From Chrysochromulina parva (Eukaryota; Haptophyta; Prymnesiales; Chrysochromulinaceae), in the NCBI GenBank assembly GCA_002887195.1, contig PJAB01000321.1, positions 1-29,775 of the forward strand: DNA of 29,775 nucleotides. The letters are read 5' to 3'. The translations under genes and the position numbers were made by a program. Position 1 is the stretch's first letter. Each line of letters starts with the position of its first letter. This document shows positions 9,864 to 18,900 of the stretch, in pieces. The notes beneath the pieces are model-generated. The model was given only the letters and a program-made list of their open reading frames with translations. It had not been told where the DNA came from and did no database searches.

Positions 9864-10838
9864 ATGCCGAAAGACTCACCACCATCCAACATCCGCATCC
9901 TCGTGGCGGGTGACAAGAGCCACGCGGGCAAATCAACGGTCTCGCTGGGCCTCCTTGCGGCGCTGCTGGAGTCGGGCTTCCAGGCGAGTGACCTTGCGTA
10001 CATCAAGCCGGCGACCCAGTGCGTCTCTTCCACGCTCACCGCACGCTTCTGCCAGGCGAACGGCATCGCGTATGAGCACATAGGTCCGGTCGTCTTCTAC
10101 CGCGGGATGACGCGCGCCGCACTCGATCAGCCGGCATCGGACGGCGCCGAAGCGCCCGCTGCTTCCGACGACGCCGCCGCCGCGAGCTCCGCCGCCGCCG
10201 ACTTTGTGGCTAAGTGTGCGACCGCTGTCGATCGCATCTCGAGCGGCAAGCGGCTCACTCTTATCGATGGCGTGGGCTATCCATCGGTGGGCTCGATTAT
10301 CGGCTGCTCCTCTGCCGACGTGGCGATCGCGTGCCGCGCCCCTGTGCTCATCGTGGGCCGTCCCGGCGTGGGCGACGCCGTCGACTCATTCAACCTTTGT
10401 GCAGCGTATTTTGAAGCGCGTCGTATCCCCGTGCTCGGCGGCATATTCAACAAGCTGCAGCCCACCGGCTTTTACGGGCGCGACAATTGCGACGCCTACA
10501 TCCGCAAGTACTTTGGCGCCAACCGGCCACGGCAGCGTGTCTACGGGCTGCTACCAGCGCACGAGCAGCTCGCCAAGCTGGCAGGTGAAGAGACCTGTGG
10601 GTTCGCCTATTCGCATCCGGCGCAACCCGAGGAGGCAGGTCCGCTCACACCGGAGGACGAGGCCGCCCTCGGCGTCGTCCGGCAGCTCTTCCGCGAGTAC
10701 GTCGACACCTCGCTGCTTGTGCAGGATCTGAGCGCAGCCTCAGCCGATCCGGCGGCGTGGGTGCGGGAGCTATCGTCATTCCCGGGGACGGCGGTGGGCG
10801 CAGGCGCGAGCGGCACGAAGCGCGGGCGCGCCGAGTGA
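9864..10838 (+). CDS. BioD/CobB-type P-loop NTPase-like protein
   Basis: About 324 residues from the ATG at 9864, chosen because conserved sequence begins a few codons later. Residues 10-30 read NIRILVAGDKSHAGKSTVSL, a Walker A loop of the dethiobiotin-synthetase/cobyrinate-amidase (AAA_26-like) superfamily. KPATQC (about 48-53) and LIDGVGYPSVGS (about 133-144, with an acidic residue at the Walker B-like position) match the BioD layout, where the lysine and the acidic loop contact substrate and metal. PVLIVGRPGVGDAVDSFNL and PVLGGIFNKLQPTGFY resemble the later strands and nucleotide-base region. A low-complexity Ala/Asp insert lies at about 95-113. A true dethiobiotin synthetase is possible, but eukaryotic BioD is usually fused to BioA, and the ending does not look standard. 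I therefore call the fold, not the reaction. Confidence 0.7.
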   Translation: MPKDSPPSNIRILVAGDKSHAGKSTVSLGLLAALLESGFQASDLAYIKPATQCVSSTLTARFCQANGIAYEHIGPVVFYRGMTRAALDQPASDGAEAPAASDDAAAASSAAADFVAKCATAVDRISSGKRLTLIDGVGYPSVGSIIGCSSADVAIACRAPVLIVGRPGVGDAVDSFNLCAAYFEARRIPVLGGIFNKLQPTGFYGRDNCDAYIRKYFGANRPRQRVYGLLPAHEQLAKLAGEETCGFAYSHPAQPEEAGPLTPEDEAALGVVRQLFREYVDTSLLVQDLSAASADPAAWVRELSSFPGTAVGAGASGTKRGRAE

Positions 10839-11583
10839 ACGCATGGGAGGTGGGATCGCTCGAGGCGCGCATCGCACGTTGGATCCCACAACCTTGCGGG
10901 TGTTCTTGCGAGCGTGCCGTTTTTCATCCGCGTCGCGTTGGAGCCACGAGAGGCCGAGAAGCGCGGCGCGGCATCTCGTCTGCTCGGAAGGCGGATGGCG
11001 GAACCTCACGCATGGGCATGTCGCCTGTCCGCGGCACGAGACAAATTGGCGTGCTGACGTTGACACATAGGTTTCGAATAACTGTTGTTGTGCTTCGGAT
11101 TAACAGAACGAGCGAACCGTCATCGCGTCAAGTAGACCGTTTCGCCGATACGATTTACGAACGACCCTTTCGTGCTCACTCCCGAGCCTGACGTCGGTTC
11201 TTCGCTTGAGGTCTGTCGTGCTTCGGTTCAACGCAGGAACGCAGCCATGAACGCTGAAATTTACCGCTATCCGCTTGCGCTTCCCGCTTCGACCTTCCCG
11301 CGTTCGGTTGTCGGTGTATACCGCTACTACGGTCGGGAACCATGTCGTGTGAATGTCATGTGTTTGAGACGCATGTACATCGCGACCGTCCTGAGACCGT
11401 CCGCGATAGCACGTGCAGAACAGCGCCTGTCCCGGTCGCGGTCGTGCGGGGAAGTCCCAGGAGCGACTTTCAGAGCGACTCAGAAGAGAGCCAAGCTGTG
11501 CGAATGAGAATTCCACGATCGCGCAATAGATGTCCGCAACGGACGCATGCCGACACCCTGTGTTATCAAGAGCAGTGCGGGCC
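10839..11583. other. Convergent intergenic region; no gene seen
   Basis: These 745 nt separate the 3' ends of the BioD-like gene (+) and the HMG-box gene (-). Open frames of 60 to 140 codons occur on both strands but have Arg/Ser-rich, out-of-frame composition and no recognisable domain. I see no tRNA-like fold, snRNA element or large repeat. Both 3' UTRs should lie here. Confidence 0.45.
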
Positions 11584-12870
11584 TCACTCGTCGTGATCCT
11601 CGTCTTCCTCCATCGCCGCGTCCTCCTCGTCGGCCGCGTCCTCCGCCTCCTCCTCCTTCTCCTCCTCCTCCTCAGCCTCCTCCGCCTCTTCCTGGGCCTC
11701 CTCCGCCTCCTCCTCCTCCTCCTCCTCCTCCTCCGCTGCCTCGTCGGCCTCCTCCGCCTCGTCGGCCTCCTCCGCCTCGTCGGCCTCCTCCGCCTCCTCC
11801 TCCGCCTCCTCCTCCGCCTCGTCGGCCTCCTCGATCGGATCGTGCACGTCCTCGGCCGCTTCCGCCTCGGCGCCCTCGATCGCCTCGCCCGCCTTCTTCT
11901 TCTCCTTCTTCTCCCGCGACGGCTTCTTCTCTTTGGGCGCCTTGGCCTCCTTAGGCGCCTTGGGAGCGAAGCGAGGGTCAGGCTCCACGCCCGCCTCCTC
12001 ACACGCGGCCAGGTACGTCGCACGCTGCGCCACAGCCTTCTCCTCAAACTCCTTCTTCGCTTCCTCCGAGACCTCCTTCCACTCGGCCGCGGTCAGCTTA
12101 GCGACCTCAGTCATCTTCGACTTGAGAGATGGGTCGGCCTCAACGAGGCGCACGCGCGCCTCGGCGCAAAAGATCATGTAGCCCGTTTGCGGCTTCTTCG
12201 GGTGGGCGTCCTTGGGCGCCTTGGGCGCCTTGGGCGCTTTGGCCTCCTTGGGCGCCTTGGGAGCGAAGCGAGGGTCAGGCTCCACGCCCGCCTCCTCACA
12301 CGCGGCCAGGTACGTCGCACGCTGCGCCACAGCCTGCTCCTCAAACTCCTTCTTCGCCTCCTCCGAGACCTCCTTCCACTCGGCCGCGGTCAGCTTAGCG
12401 ACTTCAGTCACCTTCGACTTGAGAGATGGGTCGGCCTCAACGAGGCGCACGCGCGCCTCGGCGCAAAAGATCATGTAGCCCGTTTGCGGCTTCTTCGGGT
12501 GGGCGTCCTTGGCCGCCTTCTTCTCCGCCTTCTCTATCTTGTCGGCCGCCGCCTTCTCCATCTTCTCGACCTTCTCCTGCTTGCGCTGCTCAGCGAGCAT
12601 CAGGCGCTCGGCCTTGGAGATTGGCCGTGCGGCAGGCTTCGGTTTCTCCGCCTCCGCCGCCGCCGCCTCTGCTGCCGCATCCTCGACATTCTTGGCCTTC
12701 GCTGCCGCCTCCTTGGCCTTCCGCTTCTCATCCGCCAGTGCCATGCGGGCGCACTTGCTCAGCGGAGCTGTCGTCGCCGGCGTCTGCGCGCGCTTCTTTC
12801 CCGCGCCGCCGCTCGCCATCGCTTCGTCGGACGGCGGCTTGAGGAACCCAGCCCACGCGCCAGCCAGCAT
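11584..12870 (-). CDS. HMGB-like protein with two near-identical HMG boxes and a long acidic tail
   Basis: Predicted chromatin protein that bends DNA. The start is placed at 12870 (A at -3), giving about 428 residues; an ATG at 12819 is an alternative, and the frame further upstream has no support. Residues 45-122 are a basic, Ala/Lys/Glu-rich helical region. HMG box 1 is at about 125-193 (KKPQTGYMIFCAEAR, EWKEVSEEAKKEFEE) and box 2 at about 224-292, almost the same residue for residue. The boxes are joined by a linker rich in KAPK units. After a basic patch (KEKKPSREKKEKKKAG) the last 100 or so residues are nearly all Glu, Asp and Ala, the classic HMGB acidic tail but longer than the animal one. 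Paralogous boxes in HMGB proteins normally diverge, so the near-identity points to recent duplication or gene conversion. Confidence 0.85.
   Translation of the reverse strand: MLAGAWAGFLKPPSDEAMASGGAGKKRAQTPATTAPLSKCARMALADEKRKAKEAAAKAKNVEDAAAEAAAAEAEKPKPAARPISKAERLMLAEQRKQEKVEKMEKAAADKIEKAEKKAAKDAHPKKPQTGYMIFCAEARVRLVEADPSLKSKVTEVAKLTAAEWKEVSEEAKKEFEEQAVAQRATYLAACEEAGVEPDPRFAPKAPKEAKAPKAPKAPKDAHPKKPQTGYMIFCAEARVRLVEADPSLKSKMTEVAKLTAAEWKEVSEEAKKEFEEKAVAQRATYLAACEEAGVEPDPRFAPKAPKEAKAPKEKKPSREKKEKKKAGEAIEGAEAEAAEDVHDPIEEADEAEEEAEEEAEEADEAEEADEAEEADEAAEEEEEEEEEAEEAQEEAEEAEEEEEKEEEAEDAADEEDAAMEEDEDHDE
11590..11840. repeat. Polypyrimidine (CCTCCTCCG-type) low-complexity tract
   Basis: The plus strand is almost pure pyrimidine over about 250 nt, built from cct/ctc triplets. 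It is the coding complement of the acidic tail of the HMG-box protein. Such purine/pyrimidine asymmetry with internal repeats is unstable in length and can form triplex structures. Confidence 0.8.
11944..12512. repeat. 297-bp tandem duplication encoding the two HMG boxes
   Basis: Two direct copies about 297 bp apart (99 codons): the stretch from about 11944 to 12215 is repeated from about 12241 to 12512. Only scattered substitutions separate them, for example Val/Met and Gln/Lys in the proteins. Each copy encodes one HMG box plus the following linker, and the copies stay in frame. Confidence 0.88.
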
Positions 12871-13073
12871 CTTTGTGGGCGGGGCGGAGCAGAAAGACAG
12901 CCTTGGCCAGTCGACTTGGCGCGAAACCAATAGAACTTCTCCACCGGATGACTGCAGAAGGGGAGACCAATACGAGAGCCTTTCTCGCTCGCATGTGTGC
13001 GGGAGTGCGGCTCCGAATTCGTCGATACAATTGTAAAAGTTTCGGTGCATCTTTGGAAAGCCCAACGCTCTCG
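12871..13073. promoter_or_regulatory. Short divergent promoter with E2F-like and CCAAT elements
   Basis: 203 nt lie between the HMG-box start (-) and the flavodoxin-like start (+). At 12919-12926 is GCGCGAAA, the complement of the canonical E2F/DP site TTTCGCGC, directly followed by CCAAT at 12927-12931. The E2F match lies about 50 nt upstream of the HMG start. S-phase control of a chromatin protein would make sense, but this rests on one eight-base match in GC-rich DNA. Confidence 0.35.
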
Positions 13074-13601
13074 ATGTCCGAAGACAAGTATTGCCCGAAG
13101 TCAGACAAGGGTGTGCGCTCCGCAGTAAAGCAGGGTGCGCTAGTGATTGGCTTAGGCAAGGCTGCATTGCCAGTCGCTGAATCACTTCGTGCTACCCTGG
13201 GCTCCCGCGCACGCAAGGGCGAAGGCTGGGAAGAGTCCAGAGTGCATCACCTAGTCGTTGTTGTCGAGTGCATGCCGATGACCGGCGACTGCTGCGAGGC
13301 GGCGGAGAAGTTCATGCGCGATGTTCGTAAGTCTGACGGCTATCCTGTTTACTCTGAGATTATCGGCCGGAAGGTGGCCGTGCTCGCTCTGGGGAAGATG
13401 GGTAAGGTCGCTGGAGCGGCCAAGGTCGAGGAGGTACTCCTGAAACGAGGGGGTTGTACACGTCTCATCGCGCCTCCAAGCATCGGGACAGTCGCTTCGC
13501 AAGATGCAGTTGCCACGCTAGAATGGACGCACACGGTGTCCGACGCTCTAGAAGCGACCATGGACCCGCCGCCGCCGCCGTCACCGCCGCCACCGCCGCC
13601 A

Positions 13602-13637
<36 letters not shown>

Positions 13638-13817
13638 CAGCCGCAGCCGCCGCCGCCGCCGCCGCCGCCAACACCCACCGAAGCAGTGCTAAAGTCGCCG
13701 GCCCCCCCAGTTAGCGCGCCGTCGGCGTCGCAATCTGCGGTTGCGATTGTGACGGCAACAGTTATGGTTGCAGCTCTGCTGATCGGTGTTTTCGCACACG
13801 CACGAACAAAGCGATAG
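13074..13817 (+). CDS. Flavodoxin-like domain protein with polyproline linker and C-terminal membrane anchor
   Basis: About 247 residues from the ATG at 13074. Residues 20-135 follow a flavodoxin-like strand/helix order: QGALVIGLGKAALPVAESL, then LVVVVECMPMTGDCCEAAEKF (compare the family's acidic-loop and NAxxF region), then GRKVAVLALGKMGKVAGAAK and a last helix before GGCTRLI. The phosphate-binding loop expected near residues 26-31 (T/S-rich in true flavodoxins) reads GLGKAA, so FMN binding may be weak or lost. Residues 164-200 are an almost unbroken run of proline. The last 30 residues hold one hydrophobic helix (AVAIVTATVMVAALLIGVFA) and end HARTKR, so the protein should be tail-anchored with the domain in the cytosol. 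The family assignment rests on pattern only; partner and reaction are unknown. Confidence 0.6.
13565..13672. repeat. (CCG)n trinucleotide tract
   Basis: About 105 nt of ccg/cca triplets, broken only by a few 'tca' and 'cag' codons, encode the polyproline linker of the flavodoxin-like protein. The tract is probably length-variable, and both strands give long homopolymer frames (poly-Gly, poly-Ala) that are not genes. Confidence 0.9.
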
Positions 13818-13873
13818 TACTTAAGCAGCAGGGAATTTCGCCTCTTTTTCCAGTCTATTCACACCGCTTTCCG

Positions 13874-15547
13874 ATGGCGACGTGCGGCTTTCTGCGGGCC
13901 GCTTCTCTTCGGGCGCGCGTTCGCGAGCTATCCGCCGTGGCCGCGGCCCTTCCAGCCGCCGTGCCGCTGCGCCCGCCGGCGCCCCGCCAGCAAGCCAAGC
14001 GAGCCACCTCGTTCGAGGCAATCGGCCTCACACCCGAGCTGGCGGCCGCGGTGCGCGCGCTCGGCTTCGTCAAGCCGAGCGACCCGCAGGTGCTCGCGGT
14101 GCCGGCGTTGCTAGCCGGCGAAAGTGTCGCGTTCGCGTCGAGCACAGGCAGCGGCAAGACGCTCGCGTATTTGCTGCCTACGATGCAGGCGCTGCGCCAG
14201 CAGGAGTTGAGTGCGCCATCGCTGGGGCGGCAGTCCGGCGAGCGCGCCAAGGCGCGGCCGCGCGCGCTCGTGCTCGCACCGACGCGCGAGCTCGCGGCGC
14301 AAATCGGCGCGGTCGCCAAGGCGCTCTCGCAGCACATCCGGCTGCGTGTGCGCACGGCGGAGGGCGGGACGACGCTTCGCGAGACAATCCTCAAGCTCGA
14401 GAATGGCGCGGACTTGGTGGTGGCGACGCCCGCGCGGCTGCTGCTGCTGCACCAGCGCGGCGCGGTCTCGCTGCGCGAGGTGCGCCACGTCATCATCGAT
14501 GAGGCCGACGACATGCTCCTCCGCGGCTTTGACGAATCCATGCGCGATGTGCTGCGCCGCTGCCCGCCACGCACAGGCGAGCCGCCCTCACCGCAGCTCG
14601 CCTTCGTCTCAGCGACGCTCGGGAAGGCGGTGCAGCACGTGATCCAGCGCGAGTACCCCGACGTGCGCGCACTCATCGCCGCGTGCGCCCACCGCACGCC
14701 GCCTACCCTCACCCACCAGCTGCGTCGCTACACGGGCCGTGACAAGCTCATTGAGCTTCATGAGACGTTGCTCACCATCCACGGCGGCGTGACTCACGAC
14801 AGCGTGCACGACAGCGCCGGCGGCGCTGCTGCTGCTGCTGGCATTGGTGACCTCGGTGGCTTTCGTGAGCGTGCTGGTGGCCGTGGCGGTGTTGGCGGTG
14901 GCGGTGGTGCTGGTGCACGCGGCGGTCGTGCGGCGCCGGGATGGGAAGACGCCGCGGAAGGCACCGAGGATGAGGTTGACGTGGCACCACGGCCTGTGAG
15001 CCGTTCACGCACCCTCGTCTTCTGCCGCGGCGTGCAGTCGGCGAGGGCAGTGCTGCACAGCCTCGCCGAGGCCGGGCTTGCGGTGGGCGGCTGCCATGGC
15101 AAGATGCCCGAGGCGGCGCGTCGCGCCGACCTCGCTGCCTTCGTGTTGGAGCCGCCTACGCGCCCGCTACTCGTGTGCACGGACCTCGCTGCACGGGGCA
15201 TCGACTTCCCTCAAGTAGAGACGGTACTCAACTTTGACTTCCCTGCCACCTCGTCGCTCTACCTGCACCGCGCCGGCCGTGCGGGCCGCATGGGCCGGAC
15301 CGGTACGGTCCTCTCCCTCGTCCACGACTCCGAGCACAGACTAGCCGCCTCGGTCCTCGACGCCGTCAACAGGCGCACCGAGGTCCACACGGTGCGCAAG
15401 GGCGACTTCCGTGCTCGCACAAGTAGCGCCGTGAGGAGCACGAGCCGGGCGGGCGCGCGCGCGCTCATTGGGCAGGCGGCCGCAACGGGGCGCAGGCTTG
15501 CGGCTGCGCGAGGGGCACGTATCCCTGGGAGCCGGCGGACCAGATAA
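13874..15547 (+). CDS. DEAD-box RNA helicase, predicted organellar
   Basis: ATP-dependent RNA helicase of superfamily 2, single exon, about 557 residues from the ATG at 13874. The first 40 residues (MATCGFLRAASLRARVRELS and on) are Ala/Arg-rich with few acids, like a mitochondrial or plastid presequence. Motifs in order: Q-motif region (F47, P71-Q72), motif I SSTGSGKT (89-96), APTRELA (135-141), motif II DEAD (209-212), motif III SAT (246-248), CTDLAARGID (motif V) and HRAGRAGRMGRTG (motif VI). All are intact, so activity is expected. Between the two RecA lobes, at about residues 300-375, is an insert of roughly 70 residues, first Gly-rich (GGRGGVGGGGGAGARGGRA) and then acidic, which is unusual there. 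The basic tail (RARTSSAVRSTSRAGARALI) could bind RNA. It converges with the glutamate dehydrogenase gene. Confidence 0.92.
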   Translation: MATCGFLRAASLRARVRELSAVAAALPAAVPLRPPAPRQQAKRATSFEAIGLTPELAAAVRALGFVKPSDPQVLAVPALLAGESVAFASSTGSGKTLAYLLPTMQALRQQELSAPSLGRQSGERAKARPRALVLAPTRELAAQIGAVAKALSQHIRLRVRTAEGGTTLRETILKLENGADLVVATPARLLLLHQRGAVSLREVRHVIIDEADDMLLRGFDESMRDVLRRCPPRTGEPPSPQLAFVSATLGKAVQHVIQREYPDVRALIAACAHRTPPTLTHQLRRYTGRDKLIELHETLLTIHGGVTHDSVHDSAGGAAAAAGIGDLGGFRERAGGRGGVGGGGGAGARGGRAAPGWEDAAEGTEDEVDVAPRPVSRSRTLVFCRGVQSARAVLHSLAEAGLAVGGCHGKMPEAARRADLAAFVLEPPTRPLLVCTDLAARGIDFPQVETVLNFDFPATSSLYLHRAGRAGRMGRTGTVLSLVHDSEHRLAASVLDAVNRRTEVHTVRKGDFRARTSSAVRSTSRAGARALIGQAAATGRRLAAARGARIPGSRRTR

Positions 15548-15962
15548 TCCGTGAGAGATCTCAGTCTGGCAGGACTTCGACTGTACTAAAGCTTTCGAGT
15601 ACAAGGCCGGAGTTCGGTTAGGACCCCGGTGACTTTTGTCAGACAAATCGAATGTGGGTCATTAAAGGATCCAGTTTAATCGGTGTACTCGTAAACTCGA
15701 CCACGTCCACGAGCGCGGGGGCACGATCGTTGTAATCGGAGCACAGTTGGCGTTGACCCATGCGTTGACCGTTGTTGGCGGAATCCGATAAAGTCACCGG
15801 TCCTACCGTACACGGTTCTCTCGTACTCCTCATACTACGTAGTGATTCAGAAGTCACACGGACTCCTGCGTTTCATCCGTGCTCCACCCTGTCCCATCGA
15901 CCCCCCGACCCCCGCCCTAACCTCGCCCTGATCATTGCCGCCCTCGCCGCCTCAGCCTTCGT
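15548..15962. other. Convergent 3' intergenic region; nothing seen
   Basis: 415 nt between the stop codons of the helicase (+) and the glutamate dehydrogenase (-). It holds both 3' ends. No coding region, tRNA or notable repeat is visible; 15600-15850 is less GC-rich than the flanks. Confidence 0.5.
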
Positions 15963-18900
15963 CTACGCCCTCGCCGCCTTCCGCGTGGCTGCCTCTTCGG
16001 CCGCCGCGCGCACCCCCCCCTGCAAGAGCAGCCTCGAGACCTCTGGCGCGAAGTCGTGTCCCGATTTGGCAACCTCCGCGGCGAGGGCGCGCACGCGCTG
16101 CTCCTGCTGCAAGTAGGCGAGCGCGAAGGAGGGGAGCGCCGAATCGGGCACGCTGTTCACAAAGGTGAGTCCCTCGCGATAGACGAGGCGCGAGGCGAGC
16201 CCATTGGCGATCATCGACTTTTGGTACTCCCACGGGATGCGCTCGGGCAGCCGTGCCGCATACTTTTCGAAGAGGACGGGGGGCAGCTGCTCACGTACCA
16301 GCGGCCACAGCCGGTCCTTGTTCGCGCTCTGGTCGAACCGATCGAGGAGTGCTGCAAGCGCCGTTGCGACACGCAGGCATGCAAACGAGATCTGCTCCGA
16401 GATCTTGACGTGAGGCACGGTCGGATCTCGCGCGCTCTCGGCGAAGAGCAGCGAGGCCTCCTGCCCGGCGAGCTCGCGCAGCCGGCACAGCACGTCGTGC
16501 ACGTACTGCTCCTTGATGTCGACGAACTCGTCGGCCGAGAGCGTCATCGAGGCGACAATCTCCATCGACGAGCAAATGACGCCGCACCTGACGTTAGAGG
16601 CGATCAGAGGCGATCAGAGGCGATCAGAGGCGATCAGAGGCGATCAGAGGCGATCAGAGGCCATCAGTGGCCATCAGTGGCCATCAGTGGCCTTCGGTCG
16701 CAGCCAGTCGCACGCAGCCAGTCGTCTTCTGAGCAGAAGGCGGCTCACTTGTTGGCGCTCGAATCTTTGACGATTGGTAGCCCAGTCGCGCCGAAGAGGC
16801 CCGCGCGCGCCTCGGGCGTTAGGAACAGGTTGGCCCCTTCGACGATGGCTCGTGAGGATGGGGAGCCGTCGGGCAGAAGGTACTGCTTCCAGTTGGCGCC
16901 GTTGATCGCGGCGGGGCGCCCCCCTGCGGGCACGAAGATGTCGGCTTGCACGCGGTTGTGGAGCGTGTTGCGGAGCGCGGCGCCTTCGGGCGTATTGGCC
17001 AGCGTCAGACTGCCTCGCGGCCCGAGCAGCTCGGTGCGCATCTCCGAGAGAGGCAGACCAGCGTGGAAGAGTCGAAGCAGGTCGGCCATCGGTAGACCGT
17101 CGGGGTCTTCTGCGCAGCCACTCCCGTCTGCCATTCCCACGACGCGCACGTAGTCGCCGTAGTCACGCGCAAGGACCTTGAGCATGTTGCCCGCCACGTC
17201 GCCGTCGGGGCCGCCGGTCAGCTTGATGCTCCATGGCTCGGCATCAGGGCGGATGCCGATGGCACGCAGCGCCTGCTCGAGGCAGTCAGCGCCGATCGAA
17301 AGCAAGTCAAGGGCGATCCGAGGCAATCCGATCGAAAGCAAGTCACAGCGCACATGCTCGAGGAAGACGGCCACGCCTTCCGACGTGACGCCATAGACCT
17401 TGTGGTTGATCCCCTCTCGGGGCTTGGAAGACATAAAGGCCGGGGCCATTAAGTAGCCGCGCTTCTTGGCGCGCGCGACGATCCAATTGATATCGAACGG
17501 AGTGATGTTCTCATCGGGGCCCAGGTAGAGCAGCTCGGGCTGTGCGGGTGTTGGGTGCGGGACGACGAGCACGTCGAGGAGCGAGTCGGTGAACGTCTTG
17601 ACGCACCGATGGAGGAGCTTGGAACGCTCCTCCCCATCAACCGAGGGCGTAGCGAGGCACACCGCCTTCGAGCCTCCCTCGGGGATGTCCTTGTTCTTCA
17701 GATGCTGCGCCCATGCGAGGTCGAAACACTCTTTGAAATGGCGGGAAGATTCGGCCATATGCGCTTCGGCCGAAGGCGGTAACACGACGCGCAAGCCGCC
17801 GCGCGCAATGTCAGCGAAGCGCGTGTGGTACCCGTTGAACGAGCGGCCCGCGCAGAAGAAGACCCCGAATGGTAAGTTGGACACCGAGGACGGCGCGGGC
17901 GGGAGCTTTGGCGCGAAGAACTGCGGAGAGAGCACAAGTGGATCAGGGAACAGCAGAGGCAATCGGACGGAATGAGACGCAATCGGGGCAATCAGCCCGT
18001 ACCTTCGGGTCGAGTCGCAGTGCGAGCGCCCAGCGCGCGTCGCGGTGCACATTGGCACGAAGGGTATGGCGCACTGCCGACTCCATCGCCCGTAGGAGCA
18101 TGCGAGTGGACTCATCCTCGAGCGACTTTTCGCGCGCTTCCGAAGCGGCGAGGAGCGCCGTGTCGAGCGCTGCGCTCGCGAAGATGTCGGTCGGGTCGAA
18201 GCGCCGTATGAAGAGGCGGGCGAGTTCGTTTGCATGCGGCAGAACCCGGGGCCGTAGAAGGGTCTCGTAGACGTATGGTCGGGTAAAGATCGGATGATCG
18301 ACGACGGCGAGGGCGAGGTCGGCGAGACCGACCGCAACCTCCGCCTCGAGGAGCGAGATCGAGCCCGGCGCGATTGCGGTCCCTGTAGAAGCGAGGCGGA
18401 AGGCCATCTCAGGCATCCATTTCGAGCGCAGAGCGTCGCGACGCAGTGCGTCCAGCGCGCCGTCCGATGGGGCGGGGATCCCAACGGGAGGACGCGCCAG
18501 CACGCGCAGCAGCGTGATGCCGCCGCCGCCGCCGCCGCCGCCTTCACCGGCATCGGCGCAAGCACCGTCCGAGGGGCGGTCGTCGATGATGGTCACGGCT
18601 GCGCGGTACAGATTGAGGCCGTGCACATCAAGCAGGGCGAGAATCCGTCGGAGGGCCGCGCGGGCGGACATGCCATGCGTGGCGAGGGTGAGGAGGGTCG
18701 ACTCGTCTTCTCCGAGCGCAAAGCTGGCGGGTAGCCGCTCGATGTCCACCGCCACATCGTCCGTCCCCGCAATACTCTCGCACAGGTGCCGTTGCTTCAG
18801 CAGCAGCCGAGGCTTGTGAGACGTGACGTAGCTCGAGGGGCAGCGGCGCAGGAAGGCGTCGAGCGAGGCCTTGGCGCTACGGTTGGTGAGGCTCGACTCG

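Noticed and set aside
11172..11507. Short plus-strand frame in the convergent spacer
   Set aside because: Arg/Ser/Cys-rich composition, no homology I can see, and no room for a promoter signature.
11530..12933. 467-codon Leu/Arg-rich open frame on the plus strand
   Set aside because: Antisense of the HMG-box gene; its Leu-rich repeats are the complement of the acidic tail codons. It has no start context or domain.
13855..14712. 285-codon Ser/Ala/Arg-rich frame opposite the DEAD-box gene
   Set aside because: The plus strand carries intact helicase motifs; the minus frame has none.
16056..17153. 365-codon open frame on the plus strand
   Set aside because: It crosses GDH exons and the minisatellite intron on the opposite strand; the 'RGDQRRSEAI' repeats are the translated minisatellite.
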